From: Sinorhizobium alkalisoli
GTDB taxonomy: Bacteria; Pseudomonadota; Alphaproteobacteria; Rhizobiales; Rhizobiaceae
Length of the DNA: 64,000 bases
Assembly (NCBI RefSeq): GCF_008932245.1
Contig: NZ_CP034910.1
Coordinates: 1,302,001 to 1,366,000 of the forward strand
Reading direction: 5' to 3'
Below the pieces are notes generated by a model. The model had not been told where the DNA came from, made no database searches, and saw only the letters and a program-made list of their open reading frames with translations. Position numbers and translations under genes: made by a program. Of this stretch, positions 1 through 8,988 are shown piece by piece. Numbering within the stretch: the stretch's first letter is position 1; the number at the start of each line of letters is the position of its first letter.

Positions 1-1941
1 GAAGGTGTCGATGGCGGCCTGCCGGAAGAGAACCGCCGCGACATTGGGGATATCCTTCAGCCGCGTCAGCAGGGCCGCGCGGTCTGGCGCATCGACACGG
101 ATGTGCAGCCCGCTGACGACCCGACCGTCACCGGCCAGCCGGTTGAGTGCGGCCATGTCCATATACACGGGCGTGCCGATATAGGTATCGAAAATCTGCA
201 CCACCGGCAGGTTCACGCGCCGCTGATGCCCTTGCAGCATTTCAACGGCGACGGTGTCGCCGGTTTCGACCTCGAGGAGTTCGGCAAGCTTGCGCGAGAA
301 AATGAGCCCATCGGGCGGGATCTCGATGCGGCCGCGCTCGTTGTCGAAAACCGGGCTCAGGATGGCGCCCTGCGGCACGCCGATAATGCCTTGTCGTTCG
401 ATGAGGTGCCCGTGAGCGATGCGCGTCGAAACATACCGGTAAGGCTCTGCAGCCAGCACTCCGGGCAGGTCCTCGAAGCCCCTGACCGTGTCGATCGGCT
501 GCAGGTCGCTAAAGGCTACGGATGCGTCCTGATGCTGCCCGCGTTCGAAGACGGTTTCGACGAGGGAGTCGATGGCGTCCACCCATTGCAGCGCCATGAT
601 CAACACGGAGATGGACATGGCGAGGCCGAGGCTTGCCAGGAATGCCCGCACCGGCCAGCGGATGATGCGCCGCAGGATCATCCGCGACGGTTCGTCCAAG
701 GCACCCGCCAGCGCAGTTCGCGAGGCCCAGCTGCGCCGATAGATCGGCGGGGAGGGTGGCAGCATTGCCTCTGCCGGCGGCAGGCGCACGGCGCGACGCA
801 CAGCGAAAAGGCTGCCTGCCAGCGCGGCGGCAAGGCTGATCGCACCGGCGATCACGAAACCGTCGGGGCCTGGCCGATAGAGAAGGAAGGGAAAGCGGTA
901 GAACTGCGTATAGAGCTCGGTATTCCAATGGCCGAGCCAGGCGCCGAGCATGGAGCCGATCAGGATGCCGAGCGCTCCGATGGCGAGGACCATCTTGGCG
1001 AAATGCCAGCCAATCGCCAGATTGCCGTAGCCGAAGGCCTTCAGGAGACCGATTTCCCGGCGTTCGGTCTCGATCAGACGTGCCATCACCATGTTCGTCA
1101 GGAAGGCAGCGACCGCAAGGAAGATGGTCGGCATGATCTTCGACATGTTCTTCTGTTGAGCGATCTCGCTCTGGAGGAACCAGTTCGAAGTCTGGTCGGC
1201 ACGGTCGTAAGCTCCGGTGCCGCCGAAGGGAGCCAACAGGTTGTCGAGACGCCGGATGACGTCCCTGGGGTCCGCGCCCGGCAGAAGGCTCACGGTCACG
1301 CTGTTGAACGCAGATTGGAGGTCGAAGGCGGCCGCCAGCGCATCTCTCCCCATCCATAAAACGCCGAAACGCTCGTCGTCCGGCATGAGCCCTCCCGGGG
1401 CGATGGCGTAGACGAATTCCGGGCTCAGCGCAGTCCCGACCACCTGGAGCCTGCGTTTGTTTCCTCTGAGGATCGCGTCGAAAGTGTCGCCGGGCTTTAA
1501 TCCATGCGCATCGGCGAAGGGCTCGCTGACGACCACCTCGTCCGACCGGTTCGGGTCGACCAGACGTCCGGAGCGGATCACCAGCGCGTTCAGGAGCTGC
1601 GGCCCGCGTTCGGGGAGCGAAATCAGTTGGGCGACGACCGGCTCGGAATAGCCGGGCATGTCGAGGATGGCGCCATCGACGATACGCGTTTCGGCCAGCC
1701 GCACGCCTGGCATTTCGGCGATATCGCGTCCGAGATACTCGGGAGCGCGTTTCGCCCGGGCGAAGACGTCGGCGAAGCGGGTCCGCTCGTAATAGGCGGT
1801 GGTGGTCTCTTCGAGCGCTTCAATGGTGGTCAGCGCCATGATGAGCAACGCCGTGCCTGAAGCGATCACCAGAGCGATCGCCACGACCTGAGCCTTTAAC
1901 TGCCAAAGGCCACGGAGGAGTTTTCGGTCGAGACTGCTCAT
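1..1941 (-). CDS. FtsX-family ABC transporter permease, partial (C-terminus beyond window)
   Basis: Reading the minus strand from an ATG at 1941 gives an open frame that is still open after 647 codons at the window edge, so the C-terminus is missing. A hydrophobic segment lies near residues 15-38, followed by a large extracytoplasmic region and an FtsX core (segment MPTIFLAVAAFLTNMVMARL, then a conserved ETERREIGLLKAFGYG coupling helix); a second FtsX unit begins about 200 residues later (RAFLASLGLAMSISVLIMAL). This is the duplicated DUF214/MacB-like permease layout. It starts 4 bases after the stop of the ATPase gene, so the two form one operon and probably one LolCDE/MacB-like machine acting at the inner membrane. 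Substrate unknown. Confidence 0.85.
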   Translation of the reverse strand, partial: MSSLDRKLLRGLWQLKAQVVAIALVIASGTALLIMALTTIEALEETTTAYYERTRFADVFARAKRAPEYLGRDIAEMPGVRLAETRIVDGAILDMPGYSEPVVAQLISLPERGPQLLNALVIRSGRLVDPNRSDEVVVSEPFADAHGLKPGDTFDAILRGNKRRLQVVGTALSPEFVYAIAPGGLMPDDERFGVLWMGRDALAAAFDLQSAFNSVTVSLLPGADPRDVIRRLDNLLAPFGGTGAYDRADQTSNWFLQSEIAQQKNMSKIMPTIFLAVAAFLTNMVMARLIETERREIGLLKAFGYGNLAIGWHFAKMVLAIGALGILIGSMLGAWLGHWNTELYTQFYRFPFLLYRPGPDGFVIAGAISLAAALAGSLFAVRRAVRLPPAEAMLPPSPPIYRRSWASRTALAGALDEPSRMILRRIIRWPVRAFLASLGLAMSISVLIMALQWVDAIDSLVETVFERGQHQDASVAFSDLQPIDTVRGFEDLPGVLAAEPYRYVSTRIAHGHLIERQGIIGVPQGAILSPVFDNERGRIEIPPDGLIFSRKLAELLEVETGDTVAVEMLQGHQRRVNLPVVQIFDTYIGTPVYMDMAALNRLAGDGRVVSGLHIRVDAPDRAALLTRLKDIPNVAAVLFRQAAIDTF

Positions 1942-1945
1942 GATG

Positions 1946-2665
1946 CTACCAGGAGAGTTCGGCTGGCGCGCGCTGAACGGTGTTTCGCCGCGTCTCGACG
2001 ATGCGCCCGTCCGCGAAGTAGAGCACGCGATTGGCAATCTCCGCAATCACAGCATTGTGGGTGATGAGCGCGGTGGTTGTTCCGAGCTCCCGATTGATCC
2101 TGAGTATCGCATCGAGCACGAGAATTCCCGTCTTGCTGTCGAGAGCGCCCGTGGGCTCGTCGCAAAGCAGCAGGTCGGGTCGCTTGGCGATGGCGCGGGC
2201 GATGGCGACCCGTTGCTGCTCGCCGCCGGAGAGCTGTGCGGGAAAATGATCCATCCGGTCGGAGAGGCCGACCATGGCCAGCGCGTCGCCAGGAGGCATC
2301 GGATCTCTGGCGATCTCGGTCACCAGCGAGACATTTTCGCGCGCGGTCAGGCTCGGAATTAGATTGTAGAACTGGAAGACGAAACCGACATGGTTGCGCC
2401 GGTAGAGATTCATCGCGCGCTCGCTGCCGAGCGAGAGCACGCGGTCGCGGAACATGACCGTACCGCTGGTCGGCGTATCGAGACCGCCGAGAATGTTGAG
2501 GAGGGTCGATTTGCCGCTTCCTGACGGTCCCAGCAGTACCACCAGCTCGCTTTCGCGGAGCTTGACGTCGACGCCCCGCAATGCATGGACCTCCACCGCT
2601 CCCATGCGATAGATCTTGATGAGATCGCGCGCCTCAAGGGCCAAGGCCGATGTCTCGTTTTCCAC
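1946..2665 (-). CDS. ABC transporter ATP-binding protein (LolD/MacB/DevA type)
   Basis: This is a 239-residue ABC ATPase. Walker A is GPSGSGKST, the signature is LSGGEQQRV, Walker B is [12 protein letters not shown] and the switch histidine is in ALITHN. The TGALD after Walker B is typical of the LolD/MacB class that pairs with FtsX permeases, and the permease gene follows 4 bases downstream. The frame opens at ATG 2704, but that codon lies inside a repeated intergenic element; GTG 2665 is preceded by AGGGAGA at a suitable distance and is preferred. It energises the partner permease, probably for lipoprotein, lipid or peptide handling rather than solute import. Confidence 0.87.
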   Translation of the reverse strand: MENETSALALEARDLIKIYRMGAVEVHALRGVDVKLRESELVVLLGPSGSGKSTLLNILGGLDTPTSGTVMFRDRVLSLGSERAMNLYRRNHVGFVFQFYNLIPSLTARENVSLVTEIARDPMPPGDALAMVGLSDRMDHFPAQLSGGEQQRVAIARAIAKRPDLLLCDEPTGALDSKTGILVLDAILRINRELGTTTALITHNAVIAEIANRVLYFADGRIVETRRNTVQRAPAELSW

Positions 2666-2700
2666 CGGTTCTCCCTGTGTGACAAGGCGTTGCGACGACT

Positions 2701-2793
2701 GCATGTCTCGATAAATCGTTCAAGGACAAAGACGTGCAGCAATTCAAAGTGCTACGGTGACAGCCTTTGCACGTCTATTGGACGTGCGGAGCT
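2701..2793 (-). repeat. Rhizobial intergenic palindromic repeat, copy 1
   Basis: The stretch starts GCATGTCTC, continues through GCAGCAATTCAAAGTGCTAC (2736-2755), then CCTTTGCACGTC and ends in GGACGTGCGG. The same succession of blocks occurs at 45317-45407 and, in the other orientation, at 3801-3847 and 50158-50210. It resembles the RIME-type palindromic elements known between genes in Rhizobiaceae; the family name is inference. It overlaps the longest possible start of the ABC ATPase frame. Confidence 0.65.
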
Positions 2794-2888
2794 GTAATGC
2801 GCGAAATTGCTTCCGGGCGTCTTGCAGGGAGATAGCGCTCTATCTCCGAAATGGGAGATATGACAGAATTCTTTGGTTCCTCCGGCGT

Positions 2889-3719
2889 TCACCGCGCCAT
2901 CAAGACGGGGAGCTTCGTTTTGTCGAGCATCGATCGGGTTACGCCGCCGAAGATGAATTCACGCATTCGGGAGTGGCCGTAGGCGCCCATCACGATGATA
3001 TCGGCGGACACGTCGACCGCGTGTTGCTGGAGAACCTGCGCCACGGACTTTCCGCCGCTCGGCAATGTATCGACCGTCACCTTGATACCGTGCCGGGCGA
3101 GATAGGTGGCGACATCCGCACCGGGTTCATCGCCGCTCCCCCTGAGCGATGCCGTCGGATCGACCATCGTGACGCGAACGGAATCGGCTTTTGTCATCAT
3201 CTCCAGCGCTTCCCGCGCGGCGCGCGCGGACTGCGCCCGCGAATCCCACGCCAGCAGCACGGTCTTCGGCTGCAGCGTCGGTTCTGTGTCAGGCGGAATC
3301 AACAAGAGCGGGCGACCGGACTGGAGCAGCCCGCCGCCTATAACCTGTCGCTTCAAATCGGGATCGGCAAAGGCATTCGGGCCAACCAGGAGGAGATCGC
3401 AGTAGATCGAGCGTTCGCCAATGTCGTAGTCCGCGGCAGCCACTTCCGAATAGACGCTGTCGACGTCGTAGGAGATCTCACGTCGGCCGAGCAGTTGGCG
3501 TGCCCGCTCGACGCTTTCCTTGAGCGCCTGCACACTTCGATCTCGTTGTTCCACCCATCCCGGGGTCATGGTCGGATAACGCCCCATCGGCTCCGGCGCC
3601 CAGGAAGCGACGAGAATGCTCAGGTGCGCGTCTGCCTGAGCGCACAGATCGGCGGCAATCCGAACGTCCTCGTCGCCGTGCGAGGCGCCGACGACAGCGA
3701 GTATCGTCCTGACAGACAT
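2889..3719 (-). CDS. Universal stress protein, two Usp domains
   Basis: A 276-residue tandem Usp protein. The first domain opens with VRTILAVVGASHGDEDV; the second carries the nucleotide-binding signature G-x2-G-x9-G-(S/T) as GAYGHSRMREFIFGGVTRSM near the C-terminus. Tandem Usp proteins are cytoplasmic ATP-binding stress proteins, often induced by oxygen limitation. It lies 130 bases downstream of hsp20 on the same strand, separated by a perfect 11-bp inverted repeat (3741-3778), so it may be co-transcribed with hsp20 at reduced level. A second tandem Usp at 8989-9816 has nearly the same C-terminal signature, which suggests paralogy. Exact role unknown. Confidence 0.88.
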   Translation of the reverse strand: MSVRTILAVVGASHGDEDVRIAADLCAQADAHLSILVASWAPEPMGRYPTMTPGWVEQRDRSVQALKESVERARQLLGRREISYDVDSVYSEVAAADYDIGERSIYCDLLLVGPNAFADPDLKRQVIGGGLLQSGRPLLLIPPDTEPTLQPKTVLLAWDSRAQSARAAREALEMMTKADSVRVTMVDPTASLRGSGDEPGADVATYLARHGIKVTVDTLPSGGKSVAQVLQQHAVDVSADIIVMGAYGHSRMREFIFGGVTRSMLDKTKLPVLMAR

Positions 3720-3740
3720 GAGTTCGCTCCTCCTTCAGGC

Positions 3741-3778
3741 GGCGGCGAGACGCGTCTGCGAGACTGTGTCTCGCCGCC
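3741..3778. repeat. Perfect inverted repeat between hsp20 and usp
   Basis: GGCGGCGAGAC (3741-3751) is exactly complementary to GTCTCGCCGCC (3768-3778), with a 16-base loop that itself contains GTCT and AGAC. There is no T-run on either side, so it is more likely an mRNA processing or stability hairpin, or an attenuator, than a simple terminator. Confidence 0.6.
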
Positions 3779-3800
3779 GGAAACGTGACTGTTGCACGAC

Positions 3801-3847
3801 AGCGCCGCACGTCCTTTCAGACGCGTAACGGTCGCTGTAACCCTTTG
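3801..3847 (+). repeat. Rhizobial intergenic repeat, copy 2
   Basis: AGCGCCGCACGTCCTTTCAG followed by ACGCG, GGTCGCTGTAAC and CCTTTG aligns almost base for base with 50158-50210 (AGCGCCGTGCGTCTTTTCAG, ACGCG, GGTCGCTCTAAC, ACTTTG). It is the reverse complement of the copies at 2701 and 45317. Confidence 0.65.
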
Positions 3848-3849
3848 CG

Positions 3850-4377
3850 CTAGGCGGCCTTCACCGCGACCTTGCGCTCCTTCTTTTGCGCGTCCTCGGT
3901 TTTCGGCAGGGTGATTGTCAGCACCCCCTTTGCGAAGGCTGCCTCAATCTTGTCGGCGTCGACGCCCTCTGGCACTTGGAAGGTGCGCTGAAACGATCCA
4001 TAACGGCGCTCGGAAAGGAAGTACTCCTTGCCCTTCTCTTCCTTCGTCTCCTGCTTCTCACCCTTGATCGTGAGGCTCCTGTTCGAGATCTTTACCTCGA
4101 TGTCCTTCTCCTCGATGCCGGGCAATTCGGCGGTGATCTCGTAAGCCTTCTCCGTCTCCGCGACGTCGACAGCCGGGGCCATAGCCCATTCCGATATGCG
4201 CGGCATCCGCTGCATCAGCGCGGACCCGAAGGGGCGGCGCCAGAGCGACGGGGCGAACTCGTCGAACAGGCGGTCGATTTCGGAGCGAAGGCTTTCAAAT
4301 GGAACCCAGGATTCTGCGCCTCGCTTGACTGCTTTCTCTTCCGTCTTGACGGGGAGTTTCGTTGCTTTCTCAGCCAT
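3850..4377 (-). CDS. Small heat-shock protein, Hsp20 family
   Basis: The frame extends to 4704, but the ATG at 4377 has GGAGGACC just upstream and starts the natural protein MAEKATKLPVK (175 residues). An alpha-crystallin domain occupies about residues 65-165: PAVDVAETEKAYEITAELPGI, then KISNRSLTIKGEKQ, and the A-x-x-x-n-GVLTITLPK motif at the end. It is an ATP-independent holdase chaperone of the class A bacterial type (RSEIDRLFDEF near the N-terminus). A FixK/FNR-type palindrome lies at 4508-4521, 137 bp ahead of the start, in the shared promoter region with ppsA. Usp follows downstream. Confidence 0.92.
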   Translation of the reverse strand: MAEKATKLPVKTEEKAVKRGAESWVPFESLRSEIDRLFDEFAPSLWRRPFGSALMQRMPRISEWAMAPAVDVAETEKAYEITAELPGIEEKDIEVKISNRSLTIKGEKQETKEEKGKEYFLSERRYGSFQRTFQVPEGVDADKIEAAFAKGVLTITLPKTEDAQKKERKVAVKAA

Positions 4378-4507
4378 GACTGGTCCTCCATGGAGTGTTG
4401 GTTTCGGCCGCGGTTCCGATGAGAACGCCAAGCCAGACTGGCCACGGCGCCATGCGTTCCACGCCTGCCAGCTAGGGCGATTTAAACGCCGTCCGTGGCT
4501 TGGCTCA

Positions 4508-4521
4508 TTGATCGGCGTCAA
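4508..4521. promoter_or_regulatory. FNR/FixK-type box (hsp20 side)
   Basis: TTGATCGGCGTCAA fits the TTGAY-N4-RTCAA dyad recognised by CRP/FNR-family regulators such as FixK. It is centred 137 bp before hsp20 and 148 bp before ppsA. If it activates at -41.5, the hsp20 message would have a leader of about 96 nt. Confidence 0.7.
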
Positions 4522-4593
4522 ACCCCGCATGGATGCTCGCCTTTGGCCCACCCGGCTGACAGCCGGTGTCGCCCCCTGAGAGATACCTTCACT

Positions 4594-4607
4594 TTGATGG
4601 GCATCAA
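4594..4607. promoter_or_regulatory. FNR/FixK-type box (ppsA side)
   Basis: TTGATGGGCATCAA is a perfect dyad centred 62 bp before the ppsA start codon. A class II position (-41.5) would put transcription start about 20 bases before the ATG. Confidence 0.78.
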
Positions 4608-4662
4608 CGTCGCACCTGCCCAGCCGGACTAAGGTGTTATCGGTCAACTGCGGGAGAGACCG

Positions 4663-7053
4663 ATGGGCGCTGCAATCATTTGGTTCGAGAATGTGCAACG
4701 ACACGACGTCGCCAAGGTCGGCGGCAAGAACGCCTCCCTCGGAGAGATGATTACCGCCTTGTCTTCGCGCGGCATAGAGGTGCCGACGGGCTTTGCGACG
4801 ACTGCCGAGGCCTATTGGCGCTTCATCGATGCAAACGGCCTGCGGGAGCCAATCGTCGCCTGGCTACAAGATTGGGAAAGCGGCAAGGCGTCGCTTGCCG
4901 AAACGGGTGCTGCGATCCGCAAGGCCATCGTTGGCGGGCGCTGGCCCATCGACATCGAAAAGGAGATCATCGCCGCCTACCGCGAACTCTCGCGAAAGCT
5001 CGACTTCGGGGACGCTTCTGTTGCTGTTCGTTCGAGCGCTACTGCGGAGGATCTCCCGACGGCAAGCTTTGCCGGGCAGCAGGAGAGCTTTCTGAACGTC
5101 GTCGGCGAGGAGGCCCTGATGGACGGCTGCCGGCGCTGCTTCGCTTCGCTCTTTACCGATCGCGCCATCAGCTACCGCAAGACGAACGGCTTCGACCACA
5201 TGAAAGTTGCTTTGTCCGTGGGCGTCCAGCAGATGGTTCGTTCCGATCTTGGTGGCGCCGGCGTCATGTTCTCGATCGAGACCGAGACCGGCTTCGACAA
5301 GGTCGTGCTGATCAACGCCGCCTGGGGGCTCGGCGAATATGTCGTCAAGGGCGTCGTCGATCCTGACGAATATCGCGTCTTCAAGCCGCTACTCACCGAT
5401 GCGGCACTTGCGCCTATCCTCCAGAAGAGACGCGGTACCAAGGCCGGCAAACTCATCTATGGCGACACCGGCGCGCCGACGCGCGGCGTTGCGACGTCGG
5501 CAGACGAACAGGCGAGCCTTGTCTTGAGCGACGAGGAGATCTTGACGCTCGCGCGCTGGGCGTTGGCGATCGAGGAGCATTATGGCTGCCCAATGGATAT
5601 CGAATGGGCAAAGGACGGCGGTAACAACCGAATATACATCGTGCAGGCGCGGCCAGAAACGGTGCAGGCGAGAGCCGCCGCCGGACTGCTCCCGACCTAC
5701 CATCTCGGCAAGAAGGGACGCCTTCTGGCAAAGGGACTGGCGATCGGCAATGCCATTGCGGCAGGGCCTGTGTGCCTGATCGACCGCCCGGAAGACATCG
5801 GCAAGTTCGTCGATGGCGCCATACTGGTGACCACGACCACGGATCCCGATTGGGTGCCGGTCATGAAGCGCGCTTCGGCTATCGTCACCGATCATGGAGG
5901 CCGCACCTCCCATGCGGCAATCGTCAGCCGCGAGCTCGGCGTCCCGGCAATCGTCGGGTCGGGAAATGCGATGGAGGCATTGCGCTCCGGTGTCGTCGTG
6001 ACGGTTTCCTGCGCGGAGGGTGACGAGGGCTTCATCTATGAGGGACGTGCCGAGTTCAAGGCGGAGACGATCAGTCTCGCGGACATTCCTGAGACGCGAA
6101 CCAAGGTGATGCTGAACCTTGCCGATCCCCAATCCGCCTCCCGCTGGTGGAGGCTCCCGGCCGACGGGATCGGTTTGGCACGAATGGAGTTCGTGATCAG
6201 CAATGCGATCCAGATCCACCCGATGGCGCTCGTGCACTTCGACCGCCTCAAAGACCGACAGGCGCGGGAGAGGATTACCGCTTTGACAGCGGGCTATCCG
6301 GAGAGGACCGACTATTTCGTCGACCAACTCGCACAAGGGCTCGCACGGCTCGCCGCTGTCGCCTACCCGCATCCGATTATCGTCCGTATGAGCGATTTCA
6401 AGACCAACGAATATGCCGGCCTATGCGGTGGGGCGGAGTTCGAGCCGCAGGAAGAAAATCCGATGATCGGCTTTCGCGGCGCATCGCGCTACTACTCGCC
6501 GAAATACCGCGACGGCTTCGCGCTCGAGTGCCGGGCGATCAAGCGGCTGCGCGAGACGATGGGTTTCCGAAACGTCGTCGTCATGATCCCGTTCTGTCGC
6601 TCGGTGGCCGAGGCGGAAAAGGTGCTTGCCGTCATGGCTGAAAACGGGCTCGTGCGGGGCGCCGACGGCCTGGAGGTCTATGTCATGTGCGAGATACCCT
6701 CCAATGTCGTGTTGGCGAGCGCCTTCGCAAGGTCTTTCGACGGCTTTTCGATCGGCTCCAACGATCTGACGCAACTGACGCTGGGGGTCGATCGCGACTC
6801 CGCAGATCTCGCCCCCTCCTTCAATGAGCAGGATGAGGCGGTGAAATGGATGATTGCCAAGGTCATCACCGAGGCCAGACAGGCCGGGGCGAAGATCGGT
6901 CTGTGCGGTCAGGCGCCGAGCGACCACCCCGACTTCGCGGCTTTCCTGGTCGAATGCGGCATCGACTCCGTGTCCGTCACGCCCGACAGCTTCGTCGCGG
7001 TGAAGGTGGCCGTGGCAGCGGCGGAGAAGGCGAGGAAGACAGCGGGCGGGTAA
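4663..7053 (+). CDS. ppsA: Phosphoenolpyruvate synthase
   Basis: A 796-residue protein of normal PpsA length. The N-terminal ATP-grasp domain begins VGGKNASLGEM and contains VRSSATAEDLPTASFAGQQE (about residues 122-141). The central phosphohistidine domain has GGRTSHAAIVSRELGVPAIV (about 412-431) with the catalytic His. The C-terminal TIM barrel has IGLARMEF, NPMIGFRGASRY, SIGSNDLTQLTLGVDRD and IGLCGQAPSD. It converts pyruvate and ATP to PEP, AMP and phosphate, feeding gluconeogenesis from dicarboxylates. Divergent from hsp20, with two FNR-type boxes in the shared region. Pyruvate phosphate dikinase is less likely because motif order and length fit PpsA. Confidence 0.93.
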   Translation: MGAAIIWFENVQRHDVAKVGGKNASLGEMITALSSRGIEVPTGFATTAEAYWRFIDANGLREPIVAWLQDWESGKASLAETGAAIRKAIVGGRWPIDIEKEIIAAYRELSRKLDFGDASVAVRSSATAEDLPTASFAGQQESFLNVVGEEALMDGCRRCFASLFTDRAISYRKTNGFDHMKVALSVGVQQMVRSDLGGAGVMFSIETETGFDKVVLINAAWGLGEYVVKGVVDPDEYRVFKPLLTDAALAPILQKRRGTKAGKLIYGDTGAPTRGVATSADEQASLVLSDEEILTLARWALAIEEHYGCPMDIEWAKDGGNNRIYIVQARPETVQARAAAGLLPTYHLGKKGRLLAKGLAIGNAIAAGPVCLIDRPEDIGKFVDGAILVTTTTDPDWVPVMKRASAIVTDHGGRTSHAAIVSRELGVPAIVGSGNAMEALRSGVVVTVSCAEGDEGFIYEGRAEFKAETISLADIPETRTKVMLNLADPQSASRWWRLPADGIGLARMEFVISNAIQIHPMALVHFDRLKDRQARERITALTAGYPERTDYFVDQLAQGLARLAAVAYPHPIIVRMSDFKTNEYAGLCGGAEFEPQEENPMIGFRGASRYYSPKYRDGFALECRAIKRLRETMGFRNVVVMIPFCRSVAEAEKVLAVMAENGLVRGADGLEVYVMCEIPSNVVLASAFARSFDGFSIGSNDLTQLTLGVDRDSADLAPSFNEQDEAVKWMIAKVITEARQAGAKIGLCGQAPSDHPDFAAFLVECGIDSVSVTPDSFVAVKVAVAAAEKARKTAGG

Positions 7054-7142
7054 CGCCCATCCGGCAAAAGCCAGCATGACAACGTCGACGCCCGTGCCGA
7101 GTCGGCGTAGCCTATTTCCTTTGAAGGCTGTTGGAGCAAGGA

Positions 7143-8765
7143 CTACACCTGCATTGCGGCCTCGGACAAGCCTTCCTTCGGCGCTTCGGGGATTTCTGTC
7201 ATCGTTGCCTCGGTCAGCAACAGCACGCTCGCAACGGAAACGGCGTTTTCGAGCGCAACGCGGATGACCTTCGTGGGATCGATGATACCCGCGGAGACCA
7301 GGTCGACATAGACTTTCCGACTCGCGTCAAAACCGAAATTGCCTTTTCCCTCCAGCATCTTGGCGACCACTACACCACCGTCGGTCGACGAGTTTTCGGC
7401 GATCTGCCGGGCTGGCAGCTCCAGCGCCCGCCTGAGGATCTGGACGCCTGTGCGCTCGTCTCCCTCGCAGGCCTCTTCTTCTTCCTCGACAGCCTGGATG
7501 CAGCGTAGCAGGGCAAGTCCCCCACCGGGCAGAATGCCTTCGGCCACGGCGGCCTTGGTCGCGCTGATCGCATCGTCGAGCGCCTCCTTCTTCGACTTCA
7601 GCTCCGCTTCGGTCGCAGCCCCCACCTTGATCACGGCAACGCCGCCTGAAAGCTTGGCCAGTCGCTCTTCGAGCTTCTCGCGATCGTAGCTGCTGGTCGT
7701 CGTCACTATTTCTCGCCGTATTTGCTCGGTGCGCGCACTGATCGCCTTCTTGTCTCCGGCCCCGCCGATGATCGTCGTAGTCTCTTTCGTGACGACGACT
7801 CGCTCGGCGCGGCCGAGCTGCTCGAAAGCGACGGTTTCGAGAGTTATGCCCAGCTCCTCGGAGATGAGCTGACCGCCCGTGAGAATGGCGATGTCCTGCA
7901 GCAGCGCCTTGCGGCGGTCTCCGAAGCCCGGCGCCTTGACCGCGCAATTCCTGAGCGTTCCGCGCATCTGGTTGACGATGAGCGTCGCCAGCGCTTCCGT
8001 CTCGACATCTTCGGCGATGATCAGCAGCGGTGTTCCGGATTTCGCGACGGCCTCCAGCAATTGCACGCAGTCCTTGAGGGAGTTGATCTTTCGGTCGAAC
8101 AGGAGGACCGCCGCTCCTTCGAGCACGACCTCCATTCGCTCGGCGTCGGTGACGAAATAGGGTGAGATGTAACCGCGATCGAACTGCATGCCCTCGACCA
8201 CCTCGAGAACGGTCTCGGTCGACTTCGATTCCTCGACGCTGATCACGCCCTCGTCTCCGACCTTTTCCAGGGCCTCGCCGATGAGCGCGCCGATCTGCGT
8301 GTCATTATGGGCGGAGATCGTCGCGACCTGTTCCTTCTCGCGCTTTTCCGAGACGGGACGCGAATTCTTCTTCAGTTCGGCGATGGCACGTTTCAGGGCC
8401 CGGTCGAGTCCGTGCTTGATGTCGATGGCGCTCGCGCCGGCGACGACGTTTCGCAGCCCATCGGCGAAGATCGCCTGAGCGAGGATGGTCGACGTGGTCG
8501 TCCCGTCGCCAACGATTTCCCCAGTCTTTTCCGCTGCCTGCCGCAGCATCCGCGCCCCAAGATTTTCTTCCGGATCCTTGAGATCGAACTCCTTCGCAAT
8601 GGTCACGCCGTCATTGCAGACGATCGGGGTTCCCCACTTTCTTTCGATCAGGACGGCCTTCGAGCGGGGGCCGAGCGTGACGCGTACCGCATCCGCCAGT
8701 TGCGTGGTGCCCCTCAAGATCTTCTCTCGGGCCGCAGAATGGAAAAGCACTTGCTTGTGAGCCAT
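7143..8765 (-). CDS. groEL: 60-kDa chaperonin GroEL, additional copy without groES
   Basis: A full-length 540-residue GroEL. ATP-site motifs are [30 protein letters not shown] (about residues 86-98), and [18 protein letters not shown] near 400-417. The C-terminus ends [14 protein letters not shown] and lacks the usual GGM-rich tail, and acidic runs such as [11 protein letters not shown] mark it as divergent. No groES precedes it: upstream is a regulatory region with two FNR-type boxes and a divergent usp gene. Rhizobia carry several groEL copies, some symbiosis-related; this one would need GroES from another locus. Confidence 0.95.
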   Translation of the reverse strand: MAHKQVLFHSAAREKILRGTTQLADAVRVTLGPRSKAVLIERKWGTPIVCNDGVTIAKEFDLKDPEENLGARMLRQAAEKTGEIVGDGTTTSTILAQAIFADGLRNVVAGASAIDIKHGLDRALKRAIAELKKNSRPVSEKREKEQVATISAHNDTQIGALIGEALEKVGDEGVISVEESKSTETVLEVVEGMQFDRGYISPYFVTDAERMEVVLEGAAVLLFDRKINSLKDCVQLLEAVAKSGTPLLIIAEDVETEALATLIVNQMRGTLRNCAVKAPGFGDRRKALLQDIAILTGGQLISEELGITLETVAFEQLGRAERVVVTKETTTIIGGAGDKKAISARTEQIRREIVTTTSSYDREKLEERLAKLSGGVAVIKVGAATEAELKSKKEALDDAISATKAAVAEGILPGGGLALLRCIQAVEEEEEACEGDERTGVQILRRALELPARQIAENSSTDGGVVVAKMLEGKGNFGFDASRKVYVDLVSAGIIDPTKVIRVALENAVSVASVLLLTEATMTEIPEAPKEGLSEAAMQV

Positions 8766-8872
8766 GTTCCCACACTCCGTTGGCTATGGCGCACCGAAAA
8801 TCGTCCTCGATTTTCAGAAGGCTCGATGCGCACGGCGCTGTAATGTTTTTAACGCAGCGTGAAAACGGCGCT

Positions 8873-8886
8873 TTGACGCGCGTCAA
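8873..8886. promoter_or_regulatory. FNR/FixK-type box (groEL side)
   Basis: TTGACGCGCGTCAA is a perfect dyad centred 115 bp upstream of the groEL start and 109 bp upstream of usp. Position favours groEL control, with a predicted leader of roughly 73 nt. Confidence 0.72.
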
Positions 8887-8915
8887 ACCGGCATGCGGTC
8901 GACTCGTCCGAAACC

Positions 8916-8929
8916 TTGACCCCGGTCAA
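8916..8929. promoter_or_regulatory. FNR/FixK-type box (usp side)
   Basis: TTGACCCCGGTCAA is a perfect dyad centred 66 bp before the usp start at 8989, the same spacing as at ppsA (62) and the CBS gene (68). Confidence 0.78.
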
Positions 8930-8988
8930 GGCAGGTGGCGCGGTCGATGACTTATTCTCGCGAGTGACGAAGAATTGAGGTCACTGCG

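Noticed and set aside
103-1359. Long plus-strand frame opposite the FtsX permease
   Set aside because: The product is His/Gln/Asp-rich low-complexity sequence; the minus-strand frame has clear FtsX motifs and runs off the window without a stop.
5389-6372. Long minus-strand frame inside ppsA
   Set aside because: It is the reverse shadow of ppsA codons; no family resemblance.
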